A stretch of DNA of 64,000 bases from Diadophis punctatus similis (taxonomy: Eukaryota; Chordata; Lepidosauria; Squamata; Dipsadidae), in the NCBI GenBank assembly GCA_023053685.1, contig JALIGW010000141.1:112501-176500 (forward strand), in the 5' to 3' direction. Positions 54,401-64,000 of the stretch are shown piece after piece. Numbering within the stretch: position 1 is the stretch's first letter; each line of letters begins with the position of its first letter. The notes beneath the pieces are model-generated. The model searched no databases. It was not told where the DNA came from and saw only the letters and a list, made by a program, of their open reading frames with translations. Position numbers and translations under genes: made by a program.

Positions 54401-54641
54401 TGATAAACAGTGGTATAGACAAGTGGTGCATGATTTGTGAGACAGACAGATGGCTATAGAAACAGATGGTAACATGCATGAAACGGAACTTCGTCATGGA
54501 CACATAGATCCCCATTTCTATTTTCTTTAGTAAATGTGCTTTCTAATAATAAATATTTATGGCAACTGCTGCACTGTCAGGAAACATGAGTGCTCCAGAT
54601 CAAGAAGGATATTTTTCCCCCTTGTTGTGATTCTTTCCCAT

Positions 54642-54648
54642 CATTGTG
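54642..54648 (-). promoter_or_regulatory. RSS heptamer variant of IGHV 7
   Basis: CACAATG; nonamer region GGAAAAATA (54610-54618) as in segment 6. Confidence 0.55.
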
Positions 54649-55162
54649 TGTGTTATTGTACTAGTGCAATAATATACAGCTGTGTCCTCCACTGTCAAAT
54701 CGTTCATTTGGAGGTAGAAGTTGGAACTGTCTTTGGAGGCTGTAAATCTTCCTTGTATTGTGGGAGAATAAGCACTGTACTTCGGGATGCGATAATGTAC
54801 CAGCCACGTCAGTGGGTGCCCAGGTTTCTTCATCGACCATTGCATATAATGATTGTAAATATCAAATCCAGTTATGGAGCATTTGAGTTGGACTGATTCT
54901 CCTTGATTCTTGATTACTGGACTTGACTGAGTGAGAGTAATCTGAGCAACAACCCCTGAAGGAAAGAGAAATGGTCATCAAGTGATGGAAATGAATTATT
55001 TTACAAGAAAAAGAAAACTATTATAATTAAAGATCAAGACTATTTCTCTGATCTCTACAGATAATCTTTGACAATGAGCTTTGCTATAAAACCAAAAGAA
55101 GAGGCCAGCAATAGAATACCTTTCAAAATCGTGAAAATGAAAATTAGAGGTAGCCAGTTCAT
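54649..55162 (-). CDS. IGHV: IGHV segment 7, divergent FR2
   Basis: Leader exon 55120-55162 (MNWLPLIFIFTILK), GTATTC donor, 164-bp intron, V exon 54649-54955. Marks QITLTQSSPVIKNQGE, LKCSITGFDIYNHY, then FR2 WSMKKPGHPLTWLVHY, FR3 RFTASKDSSNFYLQMND and AVYYCTS. No stop. Duplicate of segment 6, with Arg instead of the extra CDR2 Cys. The FR2 MKKPG in both copies argues that it is a family trait, not decay. Confidence 0.9.
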
Positions 55163-55274
55163 GGTACCTTTTCTTCACTCTTATTATGCCTTTGAAGACC
55201 TTTTTTTAGAAGAGACAGGAGGTCAGGAGCGAATGAAGTTGCAGCAGAGGGAGAAATTAAGATATGATGAAGTG

Positions 55275-55282
55275 GTTTGCAT
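55275..55282 (-). promoter_or_regulatory. Octamer variant of IGHV 7
   Basis: ATGCAAAC, 113 bp upstream of the leader ATG, same variant as segment 6. Confidence 0.65.
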
Positions 55283-55428
55283 ATGTTTTCCCTTTTAAGA
55301 GGTTTAAGTTCATACTGCCTCCCAATATAAGAAGATGGAACATTCCTTTGTAGAACGATTAGATCTCAAAAGTACATAGGTGTATCATTGATGGATGACT
55401 GGCTTATCACCTTCTGGTGTGATTATAT

Positions 55429-56079
55429 CAGTGCTTCTCAATTATTTTCTGTTACACCCCCCCAGGAAGAAGTAAACATTTCGCGTGCCCCCAACTCTCC
55501 GATCTGGGCCCCAATGGAATTTTAGTGTTAATATTTATTATTTTACTTATTATAAGCTGCAAGCTTATAATAAGGGGAAGGCTGCTCTACCCACTTACCT
55601 GGGAGTAAGTCACACTGAACTCAGTGGAGCCTGTTTTTGGTTAGGCAGGCATAGGCTACTGTGGTTAGGACCCTCTTTTGACACGGGCCCAGGCCAGCTT
55701 AATCAAGCCGATGTTTTGGGGTTACCGGCCTGGCCCATAAGCGCCGCCTCTGCTGGGCACTCACAGCGAATGGTGTGGAAGGAGGCTTTAGGGTACCGTT
55801 TGAAGCTTTCACCCAGCTGCAGAGGATGCTCCTCCTTGTCCAGCAGCAGGTTCATGGCTACCGCGGCGCCCACCAAGAACAACAAGAACCCACGCAGCTG
55901 CCCCATCCCACCTGGCCGCCTTCTCTTCCGGGCTCGGAGCAGCGTGCAACTGGGAAAACACTCCCCATCCAGGGGAATCGATCGAGAGGGACCACACATG
56001 TTCCCCAGGGTCACACGTGCCCCCCTGGCATCACTCTGAGCCCCCCCAAGGGAGGCACCCCACTATTTGAGAAGGACTG
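55429..56079. mobile_element. hAT-type element carrying a possible captured host exon
   Basis: Ends CAGTGCTTCTCAATTATTTT and TATTTGAGAAGGACTG (inverted), flanked by perfect 8-bp duplication GATTATAT (55421-55428, 56080-56087). The interior is GC-rich, unlike its surroundings. On the minus strand it holds an open frame (55703-56014) with an internal start [20 protein letters not shown], followed by [20 protein letters not shown] and a GTGAGT donor-like site after CCATTCGCT. No transposase. Confidence 0.85.
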
Positions 56080-56199
56080 GATTATATGAATAAAACAATT
56101 TTTAAACTAGAAGAAAAGGATAAAGAAATCCGGTGGCACCTTTTTGAACTAACAATTTTTATTAAAGGCATTAGGTTTCAACTCATATCATCCCAAAGG

Positions 56200-56430
56200 T
56201 GCTTTTTCAAGAGGCAACTGGACTTTCTGGTTTTTCTTTGAAGATGTTTCATTTCTCTTCCAAGAAGCTTCTTTAGAGTTGAAGAAGCTTCTTGGATGAG
56301 AAGCAAAACATCTTATCCAAAAGCATCTTCAGAGCTGAAGACGTTTCTTGGATGAGAAGTGAAACATCTTCCAAAAAAAAAAAAAATAGAAAATCCAGTT
56401 GCCTCTTGAAAAAGCACCTTTGGGACAACC
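56200..56430. repeat. Dispersed inverted repeat (AAGCTTCTTGGATGAGAAG type)
   Basis: Several copies of TTCTTGGATGAGAAG in direct and inverse form, and GCCTCTTGAAAAAGCACCTT inverse to 56202-56220. A shorter version is at 53335-53420. Class unknown. Confidence 0.6.
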
Positions 56431-56653
56431 ATGACCTGGATGGTTGAGAATCTCCATAGACTTTCAGCTCATATTAATTTAGCTACTTTATATCCTTGTT
56501 AAAGTGAGCCATGCCTTACAAAATCTTTGGGTCTAGTTTCCTTTTGATTCAGTGGTGAAGGATTTAATAAAGCACCCTTAAGACGATTAGGTTTTAATGT
56601 GATGTGTGAAAGCTATCTGTATGTTTGTATATGAAACGCTGTAAATCACAGAT

Positions 56654-57110
56654 CAACATTGAGAAGAAACAAAGATTTATCCTGATATGTAGCAATTGAA
56701 TGTGATACTTTCAGATAGTTTTATCGAGCACGTTTATCATCTATTTTCCAAATTCCTACTTTGTAGAGGTCAACCTTGTTTGGAAGAGTCTTTCCCATTT
56801 CAGATAACTTTTTTTTATTTTTATATTATATCTCAAAGCTCCTTCAACTTGGAATTCACATATGCATTCTCACCAGTAGTGGGTTTCAATTACCTTCGCT
56901 ACTGGTTCGCTATTGGGAGCGTGCACAGGACACTTCTGCGCATGCGCAGAGACGTCCGGGCAGGTGGTTGGAGCCTCCCACCTCTGCCGCTACCAGTTCG
57001 CCCAATCCGGGGTGAACCGGTAGCAACCCACCACTGATTCTCACCTGTATTTAGGTGATGAATTGCAACCATTTTCCTACATCAGAAACTGTATCAATCC
57101 TTTTTAGGAA
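56654..57110. repeat. Flanking duplication D2, copy 2
   Basis: Counterpart of 44438-44700, interrupted by the MITE at 56874. Confidence 0.75.
56874..57036. mobile_element. hAT-type MITE, 8-bp target duplication ATTCTCAC
   Basis: CAGTAGTGGGTTTCAATTAC to GTAGCAACCCACCACTG; perfect ATTCTCAC at 56866-56873 and 57037-57044; empty site in D2 copy 1. Confidence 0.92.
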
Positions 57111-57426
57111 TCTCTTTATTCTGTCCTCAAAAGTGCCAAATGAGGAGACTAGCGTCTCAAACATCTAAATCTGTTGCATGGATAAGCAATCAGTCCATCA
57201 ATGTCTTTGAACTCTGAGGCCACACTTTCGCGATAGCTGCTCCATGTGGTAAACCAATGTTTCCTTCTCTATTTTTGTCGTTTCTTTGCGGTTTCTCCTA
57301 TTTTTGTATTCTGAACATTTTTTCTGAAAAAACAGCATGATGGAACACGAGCTCCACCTCCAGGAACATCCCATCAAGGTTTAGAGAAGGAAAGAGTTTT
57401 TGCATGAGTTCAGGTTAGGCTTTCAT

Positions 57427-57631
57427 CACTGTGTATCTCTAGCAGAGCAATAGATTCCTGTGTCTCCTTGCTTCAGGTTGTTCAGTTGCAAATAGAATTG
57501 AGGATTGCTTTTTTAAGGCAGAGGTTCTCCCTTGAATGACTGGAGAATGCTGGTTGTTTGTTGCTGAATAATAGTAAACCAATCATTCCAGACCTTTCCC
57601 CAGAAACTGCCCGATTCAAAGCATGCCATAG
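57427..57631 (-). pseudogene. IGHV relic: FR2-FR3 with frameshift, truncated by a TTTC array
   Basis: Heptamer CACAGTG at 57427-57433. The minus strand keeps QLNNLKQGDTGIYCSARD after a frame change near the poly-A in FR3, a PVIQGR-like CDR2/FR3 start and a GKGLEW-like FR2 in another frame. V sequence upstream of FR2 is replaced by the TTTC array. Shares its 3' flank (57230-57420) with the relic at 32717. Confidence 0.82.
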
Positions 57632-57739
<108 letters not shown>

Positions 57740-57829
57740 ATTCATTTATTTATTTAGTTATTTATTTATTTGGCAGTTTTTCTATGCCGCCCTACTCCCT
57801 CGGGACTCAGGGCGGAGCCTATGGCATGC

Positions 57830-58170
57830 GTGCCACAGATGACATGCAGAGTCCTCTCTGTGGGCACACGAGCCGTTGCCCAGCTCAGCTCCACCGTGCA
57901 TGCGCATGAACGCCTTCTGCTGGCCAGTTGATTTTTTGGGATGCACGGAGTGCATGCGCGGGGGATGGGTTGCAAGTGTATGCATGACTGTAACCTAATA
58001 TACAGTAGATGTGCATTAGTATGGGAATTTTATAAGTTGATTGAATGTAATGATAATGTTTAATCTGATCAGTTTTGTTTGTATTGGAATGTATGGTGGT
58101 GCCCAGGTGACACACTGTTCACACATTGATTTGACATTTTTATAAAAAAATAAAAAACTTTTTAAAAAAT
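57830..58170. other. GC-rich repeat piece and possible L1 3' end
   Basis: 57830-57975 has CATGCGCATG-type motifs as in the hAT MITEs. 58000-58170 ends in an A-rich tail after GATTTGACATTTTTATAAAA, resembling L1 3' ends. Confidence 0.35.
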
Positions 58171-58526
58171 TATTCACCTAATTAAAATGCAGGAGGAAGA
58201 ACCCAGTTCTGTGCAATATCTGGCAACTTTACTGTCATGGCTTTATTTTTAATTTAAGCCACCTTTAAAATTGCTTTCCTGGAAAATTCTTTATAAAGTG
58301 TAAACAATCTGATATACCCAGGCAGATTTAGTTTTAGCTTATCTACATTTGAGACAATCACACATGAAGAAGAATGGGCCCTAAGAATTGAAATTCACAA
58401 AATTGTAAAGTCAGAAATGCAACGTATAGTAATTGTAAAGTCCAACCCAATGCAACGTATAGTAATGCTTATTTGTGAAAATTGGCATTACAACAAGGCC
58501 ATTATGGAAAATGGGTTTATGTGATT

Positions 58527-58764
58527 CATAGGTGTGATTCAGCCGGTCCGGACCGGTTTGAGTGAACCAGTAGTAGAGACCTGCGGGTAGGCCCACACCC
58601 GCCCACCCGCCAGGGCACAATCCTGTCCTGTACCACTGTGTTTTGTGATACCGCACGCATGTGCGGATGGCGCGCACTAGCCAATTGCTGTGTTTTTTTA
58701 TGCGCGCACTCACATTTTTGATTCTAGGCAAACCAGTTGTTAAATTATGTGAAGCCCACCTCTG
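58527..58764. mobile_element. hAT-type MITE, 8-bp target duplication ATGTGRTT
   Basis: CATAGGTGTGATTCAGCCGG to TGAAGCCCACCTCTG; flanks ATGTGATT (58519-58526) and ATGTGGTT (58765-58772). Confidence 0.8.
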
Positions 58765-58894
58765 ATGTGGTTCCTAACTTTACCTGTGAGGGACTTTATG
58801 AGACTGACATGTCATTATATTTATCCTTTTTATAGTTTGGCACTGTTGAGCAAAAGGTTTAGGCTGTAAATCCATTGAACTGCTCAATGTTCTC

Positions 58895-59259
58895 TGTCAG
58901 AGTTTAGTCAGCGTGATTAGTATTATGAGATAAATCTAGGAGCAAAAACACAGCACGCAGAGCCTTCAGATAATTAGTAGTGGTTTTATATACAGCTAAA
59001 TATATACAAACTTATACGTGGTTAAATACCTTATCATACAGCTATTGATACATGGAGAAGAGCAATGAGAATACACGATGAGAGAGAACATGAGGAGAAG
59101 GGGCACACCCTCTAATGGCTTCCCTTATATAGGCAGCTTCTTACCCAGCTTCTTAAAGTGGCAGTAACCCTGCTACCTCATTCCCATTGCATCAGCTTCC
59201 TGTTGCCTTCCTTACAACCTCTCATCAGCTTACAGCTATTAAATCTACATACCCTGACA
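58895..59259 (-). mobile_element. Solo LTR, family 4
   Basis: TGTCAGAGTTTAGTCAGC to ACATACCCTGACA, minus-strand GCCTATATAAGGG (TATA box), perfect 5-bp duplication TTCTC (58890-58894, 59260-59264). Confidence 0.9.
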
Positions 59260-59317
59260 TTCTCTATAGATGGGCATTGGTTCTCTTAAAAGTAGGGAAA
59301 AAGTCAGTTAACAAAGT

Positions 59318-59455
59318 CGGAAGTGACCTTGCAGGTCATCTAGTCCAACCCCCTGCCCAAGCAGGAGACCCTTACATCTGCCTCTACCTAGGATCAAACT
59401 CACAACCTCCTGATTGTGAGGCAAGAGCTCTACCTCTAGGCCACAGCAGCTGGGT
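59318..59455 (-). mobile_element. tRNA-like SINE with CR1-like tail
   Basis: Minus-strand head GTGGCCTAGAGGTAGAGCTC and GTTTGATCCTAGG; the tail side has AGTCCAACCCCCTGC as in CR1 3' ends. Related to the split SINE at 17955. Confidence 0.6.
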
Positions 59456-59706
59456 TATTAAGTCATTAATAATTGCTTTTAACTCTCCCAAGGAGTTGAT
59501 GGAGGAGGCAAGAAGAAAGATAAGGCCATTTGGTTGTGTTTTGAGTGACTTTTCTTGGCTCAGTTACTTTTAAAGAAAACTTCGGGTGTGAGAATATGGC
59601 AAGTTTTGGATTTGTGGTTCAGAAAATAATAACACAGAAAAGAGTTCCTCCAGCTGCCTGTTGGACACGCACAAGAGAATGACTGTGCTTAAATTCGAAA
59701 AGCGGT

Positions 59707-59745
59707 GGTTTTTGACCTGCTTGTAAGAAGATTCTTCTCATTGTG
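59707..59745 (-). promoter_or_regulatory. RSS of IGHV 8
   Basis: Heptamer CACAATG (59739-59745), exactly 23-bp spacer, nonamer TCAAAAACC (59707-59715; 8 of 9). The strongest nonamer in the window. Confidence 0.85.
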
Positions 59746-60194
59746 TCTTATGCAATAATATACAGCTGTGTCTTCAGCCTTTAAAGCATTGAGCTGCAAG
59801 TACACTTGGCTCCTAGAATTGTCTTTTGTGATGCTGGCTCGACTTCGAAAGATTATGCTGTAAGGAGTGCTTCCACTGTGCCAGATGTCTCCGATCCATT
59901 CCAGTTCCTTTCCAGAGACCTGACGGATCCAGCTTATTCCAGAGCTTGCAAGAGAAAATCCAGAAACTGTACAGCTGAGCCTCATCCTTTCTCCAGGTCT
60001 TTTCATTTCAGCACTAGACTGAGTAATTGTAATTTCTGAGGGAGTGCCTGCATTAATAAAAATAAAAATAAAAGTGTGGGTGGGTGGGAGGGAGGGACAT
60101 ACACAAAAAATGCACATCTACCTAAAAACAAACTCTAGTTGATCTTACATGCTGGGAACACAAAGAGGAAACATATCAACAGTTTCAGAACCAT
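59746..60194 (-). CDS. IGHV: IGHV segment 8, apparently functional
   Basis: Leader exon 60149-60194 (MVLKLLICFLFVFPA), GTAAGA donor, 101-bp intron, V exon 59746-60047 after AATGCAG. Marks SEITITQSSAEMKRPGER, LSCTVSGFSLASSG, ISWIRQVSGKELEWIGDI, RASITKDNSRSQVYLQLN, AVYYCIR. No stop. Good RSS. Variant octamer upstream. Confidence 0.93.
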
Positions 60195-60307
60195 GCCTTC
60201 AAGAAGGATAATACAAAAGGTGAAAAGCAATTCAATACTTTCAGGTACTTCTAATACTGTCTTCATTCACCAAAGCTTCTATTTAATGCATGGTATATCA
60301 GGAAGTC

Positions 60308-60315
60308 ATTTACAT
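60308..60315 (-). promoter_or_regulatory. Octamer variant of IGHV 8
   Basis: ATGTAAAT (one change), 114 bp upstream of the leader ATG, at the position where other segments have the exact octamer. Confidence 0.5.
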
Positions 60316-60344
60316 GAAACAAAGTATGCTATGCATTTATCAGC

Positions 60345-61048
60345 TACCCTGTTTCCCCCAAAATAAGACATCCCCTGATAATAAGCCCAATCGGGCTTTT
60401 GAGTGCATGGCAATAAGGCCAAGCACTTATTTCAGGGTTCAAAGAAATATAAGACAGGGTCTTATTTATTTATTTATTTATTTTTGTCCAGTACGTGTTG
60501 GTAATATACATAGATATAACATTGTTTATATACATAAAATGAGTACTGATAAGAGGGAACATTAGGACAGGGACGGTAGGCACGCTGGTGCACTTATGCA
60601 TGCCCCTTACTGACCTCTTAGGAATCGGGTGAAGTCAACAGTGGACAGTCTAAGGGTAAAGTTTTGGGGGTTTGGTGACGAAACCACAGAGTCAGGTAGT
60701 GAGTTCCAGGCATTTACCACTCTGTTGCTAAAGTCGTATTTTCTACAGTCAAGTTTGGAGCGGTTCACTTTGAGTTTGTATCTGTTGTGTGCTTGTGTAT
60801 TGTTGTGGTTGAAGCTGAAGTAGTCGTTGACAGGAAGGACGTTGTAGCAGATAATTTTATCAGCTATGCTTAGGTCGTGCTGAAGGCGATGTAGTTCTAA
60901 GCTTTCTAAGCCCAGGATTTCAAGTCTGGTTGCGTAGGGTATTCTGTTGCGAGTAGAGGAGTGGAGGACTCTTCTTGTAAAGTATCTCTGGACAGTTTCT
61001 AATGTATTTATGTCTGATATGCGGTGTTATTTTCGGGGAAACACGGTA
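60345..61048. mobile_element. TIR element (CCCCAAAATAAGAC type) split by a family A LINE
   Basis: TACCCTGTTTCCCCCAAAAT at the left and ATTTTCGGGGAAACACGGTA at the right, flanked by TA. Between them, 60481-61020 is a minus-strand LINE fragment (TTTA tail at 60460-60482). Confidence 0.75.
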
Positions 61049-61522
61049 GTATGTGGTGTATACTCAGGCTTGGGTTGCAAATGTAGCTACTTCAGAGCAA
61101 GAGGATTACCGCTCCTTCTGGGACCGATATTCTGATGTCTTATGCAAAAATATTATGATATCATATTGTTCCAAATAGATATTGTTCATTTTTAATTTTA
61201 GTGTTCACCAGTGTGCTGATGGAAAATTATTCATGATTTAAATATTGTTTCAACTGATTGGACAATAGAAATTGAATTAGTCTAATTAAACGGAGGAAAA
61301 GAATTCTATCTAATTCCGGTGGTTTAGGATTAAAAACTCATGTCAGCCCAATCATTGTTTTTCCACAATTAGTTATAGATGAACACATTCAGCAATAAAT
61401 ATACACCGCAAATACACCTATATACAATGTTGAAGAAAACCTTGTTATGCATGTGCCTTTTCCTACATGGGCACAGCAAAACTGTGCCTAGAAGGACTTC
61501 AAAAACTGGTGGCTCTGTTAGG
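61049..61522. other. Intergenic, nothing recognised
   Basis: No repeat or V-gene similarity noticed. Confidence 0.45.
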
Positions 61523-61530
61523 GTCCCATG

Positions 61531-62168
61531 CAGGGGCAGGTTCCTAATTTTTTTACTACCACTCTGTGGGTGTGGCTTATATTGTGGGTATGGCTTGCCA
61601 GCCATGTGATCGGGTGGGCGTGGGCCTCAGGAGCTTGGCAGCGGCTGGAGAAGCGGAGGGGCATTGCCCACCCGCAACGCAGCCCCCCGCAGTGGGAGCA
61701 GCAAGACCGTGGCAGCGGTTCTTCTAGGAAGCTCGGTCCGGCCTGAATGCTTCTCCCCATTCGATGATCCTAGGCTCCTGCCGCCCATTCCCCCTCCCCT
61801 CAGCAGCTCGAGAAGCCTGAAACGTGCAAAAATGCCTAGGATCATCACACGCGTTCGTGGCTTCTCGGACTACTGAAGGGAGGGGAATGGAGATAGCTCC
61901 TGCCGCCCACTCTTTCAGCGTCTCAAGTGCTCCCTCAGCCATCCTCCCCTGCTTGGACTCACTGTGGGGTAGGAAGGCAGCACATGTGCAGTGCCGGAAG
62001 TGTGGCTTCTGGGCATGCGCAGAAGAAATTTTTTAAAAAAAATAAAAAAAAATTTTTTTAAATGGCAGCATTCAGGCACCGGCAACCGAACGCACTGGTA
62101 CTGTGAAGTCACCAGCGGGCCGCAACCGGTGCTATAGAGTGGACCGCACTGATAGGAACCCACTACTG
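61531..62168. mobile_element. Long hAT-type non-autonomous element, perfect 8-bp duplication GTCCCATG
   Basis: CAGGGGCAGGTTCCTAATTT to GATAGGAACCCACTACTG; GTCCCATG at 61523-61530 and 62169-62176. GC-rich interior with inverted motifs GATGATCCTAGG and CCTAGGATCATC. No transposase frame. Confidence 0.88.
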
Positions 62169-62176
62169 GTCCCATG

Positions 62177-62610
62177 GCGACCCCTTTCACTGGAGGTGTC
62201 TGATGAAGTAAGAGAGAAGATCCCGCCTCCAGACCATCCATGTGCTTGCTTCCTAGTTTATTTAATTCCTGTTAATTTTAATCTTATTATAGTTGTGTTT
62301 TTATTGTAGTATCAGCCCACCGGAGTCAATATGGATAGTGAGATGAGAAGCATAGAAATTTAAATAAATAAATATTTAAAGATGAGCCTGGACTGGCTCA
62401 TTTACACAGCTATAATACCATAACAAAGAGAGCTTTCTATATTCAAACAGTGTATCTGTCTAAATGTGAAGAGGAATAAAATACTCTTAAGGATTGCAAA
62501 TTTTATCCCCCAAAATTCAGCTTCTATTTAATTAGTTGGTCCCAGAAGCTAATTTATACAAGGCAATCAGAGCTACTAAAATATGAGATAGTCAGAGGAA
62601 CGTATTATAG
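62177..62610. other. Intergenic, no gene
   Basis: Contains a short LINE-tail-like AAATAAATAAATA (62360-62374); otherwise unassigned. Confidence 0.45.
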
Positions 62611-62616
62611 AGGATA

Positions 62617-62930
62617 CTAGTAGCTGGATACCAGTGCTTCACTACGAAACTAAGTGATCGGGTTTGATAAATTGACACTGAAAATTAATGAGTAGTTATG
62701 ATCGGGCTTGATAAATTGCCCTAGACTGCTCCTGAGTGAAGGAGTGGAACGTCTGCCAGTTTGAACTGAGGTAACGGAATGTGATGCAACCAGCAGTTGG
62801 AACAGAGTTCTTTTCAGGTGGGGAGGAGGAGTAGAATATCTAACTCCTAAGCATCAGAGCAATGTTACTAATAATATAAAAAATGCTAATGATCTGATGG
62901 TCGTTTTTAAAAATTCTTCATTAGGTTTAT
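62617..62930 (-). mobile_element. Helitron fragment, 3' end intact
   Basis: Inverse of the Helitron at 44065: the minus-strand end GGTATCCAGCTACTAG and internal GTTCCAACTGCTGGTTGCAT. The 5' end could not be placed. Confidence 0.7.
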
Positions 62931-63009
62931 TTCCCAAACTTGGTTTAGGAAATTGGAAAATAAGTTGCAGATTTATATTTATTTCATTAGTTTTTATCCC
63001 ACATTTATA

Positions 63010-63421
63010 AATCACTTAGGGCGGCAAGCATACTTAATACTCCTTCTTCCCTCAACACTTTCAAACTATTTACTAAGTCTGCACTACTATTAATCTTCTC
63101 ATCGTTCCTATCACCCATTACCTCCCACTTATGACTGTATGACTGTAACTTGTATCCTCACAATTTATATTGATTGTTACCTAATATGATTTGATTGCTT
63201 ATTGCCTATGACTGTCATTAAGAGCTGTACCTTATGATCCTTCATGAATGTATCTTGTCTTTTATGTACACTGAGAGCATATGCACCAAGACAAATTCCT
63301 TGTGTGTCCAACCACACTTGGCCAATGAAGAATTCTGTTCTATTCTATTCTATTCTATTCTATTCTATTCTATTCTATTCTATTCTATTCTATTCTATTC
63401 TATTCTATTCTATTCTATTCT
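63010..63421 (+). mobile_element. Snake1-type LINE 3' UTR with (ATTCT)n tail
   Basis: TGTACACTGAGAGCATATGC and CAACCACACTTGGCCAATGA are the inverse of the 44918-45705 element. The tail is about 18 ATTCT units at 63331-63421. Confidence 0.88.
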
Positions 63422-63651
63422 AATCTTCCAACAATCAGGTTGAGTGAGTTGAGCTGAAAGAGAAAATTACTCTTTCATATACTGTCCATATGCAAATCCA
63501 GTTCCTTCTCACTATGTTCATCTCCTTGCTAAGCCAGCTGTGACAGATCCCAAATGAATTGCTCAAGTTATATTTAAAGCTGTCCTGTTGCGGTTCTGTT
63601 TTCATCGGAGTGAATCCCAAATGAAACTTTCCTTTTGCCACATAAACTGTA

Positions 63652-63690
63652 GGTTTTAGCAAAAACTCAGATTCATTTTTCTCCACTGTG
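63652..63690 (-). promoter_or_regulatory. RSS of IGHV 9
   Basis: Consensus heptamer CACAGTG (63684-63690), 23-bp spacer, nonamer GCTAAAACC (63652-63660; 7 of 9). Confidence 0.82.
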
Positions 63691-63992
63691 TTGCCTTGCA
63701 CAGTAATACTTGGCTGTGTCTTCAGCTTTCAGTCCATTCATGTCTAGATAAACCAGGTTCCTGGAACTATCTTTGGAGATTGTGAATCGACCTTTAAAAG
63801 CGGTGGCGTAATACGTGGTGCTTTGATGTATTCTTGCGATCCACTCCAGTCCTTTTCCATCTGCCTGGCGGACCCACTCCATCCAGTAGCTATCGATATT
63901 GAACCCAGAGCTTGTGCAAGTAAGTCGAAGAGAATCTCCAGGTCTTTTCACTTCTCCTTCTGATTCAGTTATTGAAACATCTGCAAGAACAT
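63691..63992 (-). CDS. IGHV: IGHV segment 9, V exon (leader beyond the window end)
   Basis: V exon after a CTTTTCAG acceptor at 63993-64000 (an alternative CTTGCAG lies 14 bp into the exon). Marks [73 protein letters not shown]. No stop. The RSS is good. The leader exon and promoter would lie above 64000, so completeness cannot be judged. Confidence 0.9.
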
Positions 63993-64000
63993 CTGAAAAG

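Overview
The window looks like a snake nuclear genome (a squamate, probably an advanced snake). The evidence is the repeat content: a BovB/RTE LINE, Sauria-type SINEs, several CR1- and L2-like LINE families, CR1-type LINE tails running into (AATAG)n arrays, long GATA/GATG (Bkm-like) arrays, hAT MITEs and a Helitron. No bacterial, viral or organelle gene organisation is seen.

Two gene families share the interval. (1) An immunoglobulin heavy-chain variable (IGHV) array lies entirely on the minus strand. It has nine segments with a V exon (180-625, 29600-30056, 39495-39967, 43309-43780, 45782-46256, 51711-52958, 54649-55162, 59746-60194 and 63691-63992, the last with its leader beyond the window end) and two truncated relics (32717-32775, 57434-57631). 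Eight of the nine V exons are open; the one at 29600 has a single in-frame stop. Most show a 43-46 nt leader exon, a GT donor, an upstream octamer and a 3' heptamer. (2) One apparently complete six-exon vomeronasal type-2 receptor (V2R, class C GPCR) gene lies on the plus strand at 3351-25980. All splice phases agree and give an 886-residue open frame. It sits between the first and second IGHV segments in the opposite orientation.

Layout: 1-740 first IGHV and promoter; 3351-25980 V2R, with introns filled by LINE fragments, a 1 kb GATA array with a nested mariner relic, MITEs, solo LTRs, a BovB nested in CR1, two Sauria SINEs and a 2.3 kb minisatellite of 49-bp units; 26-29 kb repeats; 29.6-30.1 kb IGHV with a nonsense codon; 30.2-39.4 kb repeats (LTR, inverted microsatellite block, L2-like LINE, nested L1); 39.4-46.4 kb three related IGHVs with a gypsy integrase relic and a Helitron; 46.6-51.6 kb SINEs and microsatellites; 51.7-56.2 kb a duplicated pair of divergent IGHVs; 56-64 kb two further IGHVs, a relic, hAT elements and a solo LTR.

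Working together: the IGHVs are raw material for V(D)J recombination. Since all are on the minus strand, D/J/C segments are expected towards lower coordinates. Joining any IGHV at 29.6 kb or beyond by the usual deletional route would therefore remove the V2R gene from that allele in the B cell. The V2R itself would act in the vomeronasal epithelium. Everything is read by eye; no alignment or database search was run.
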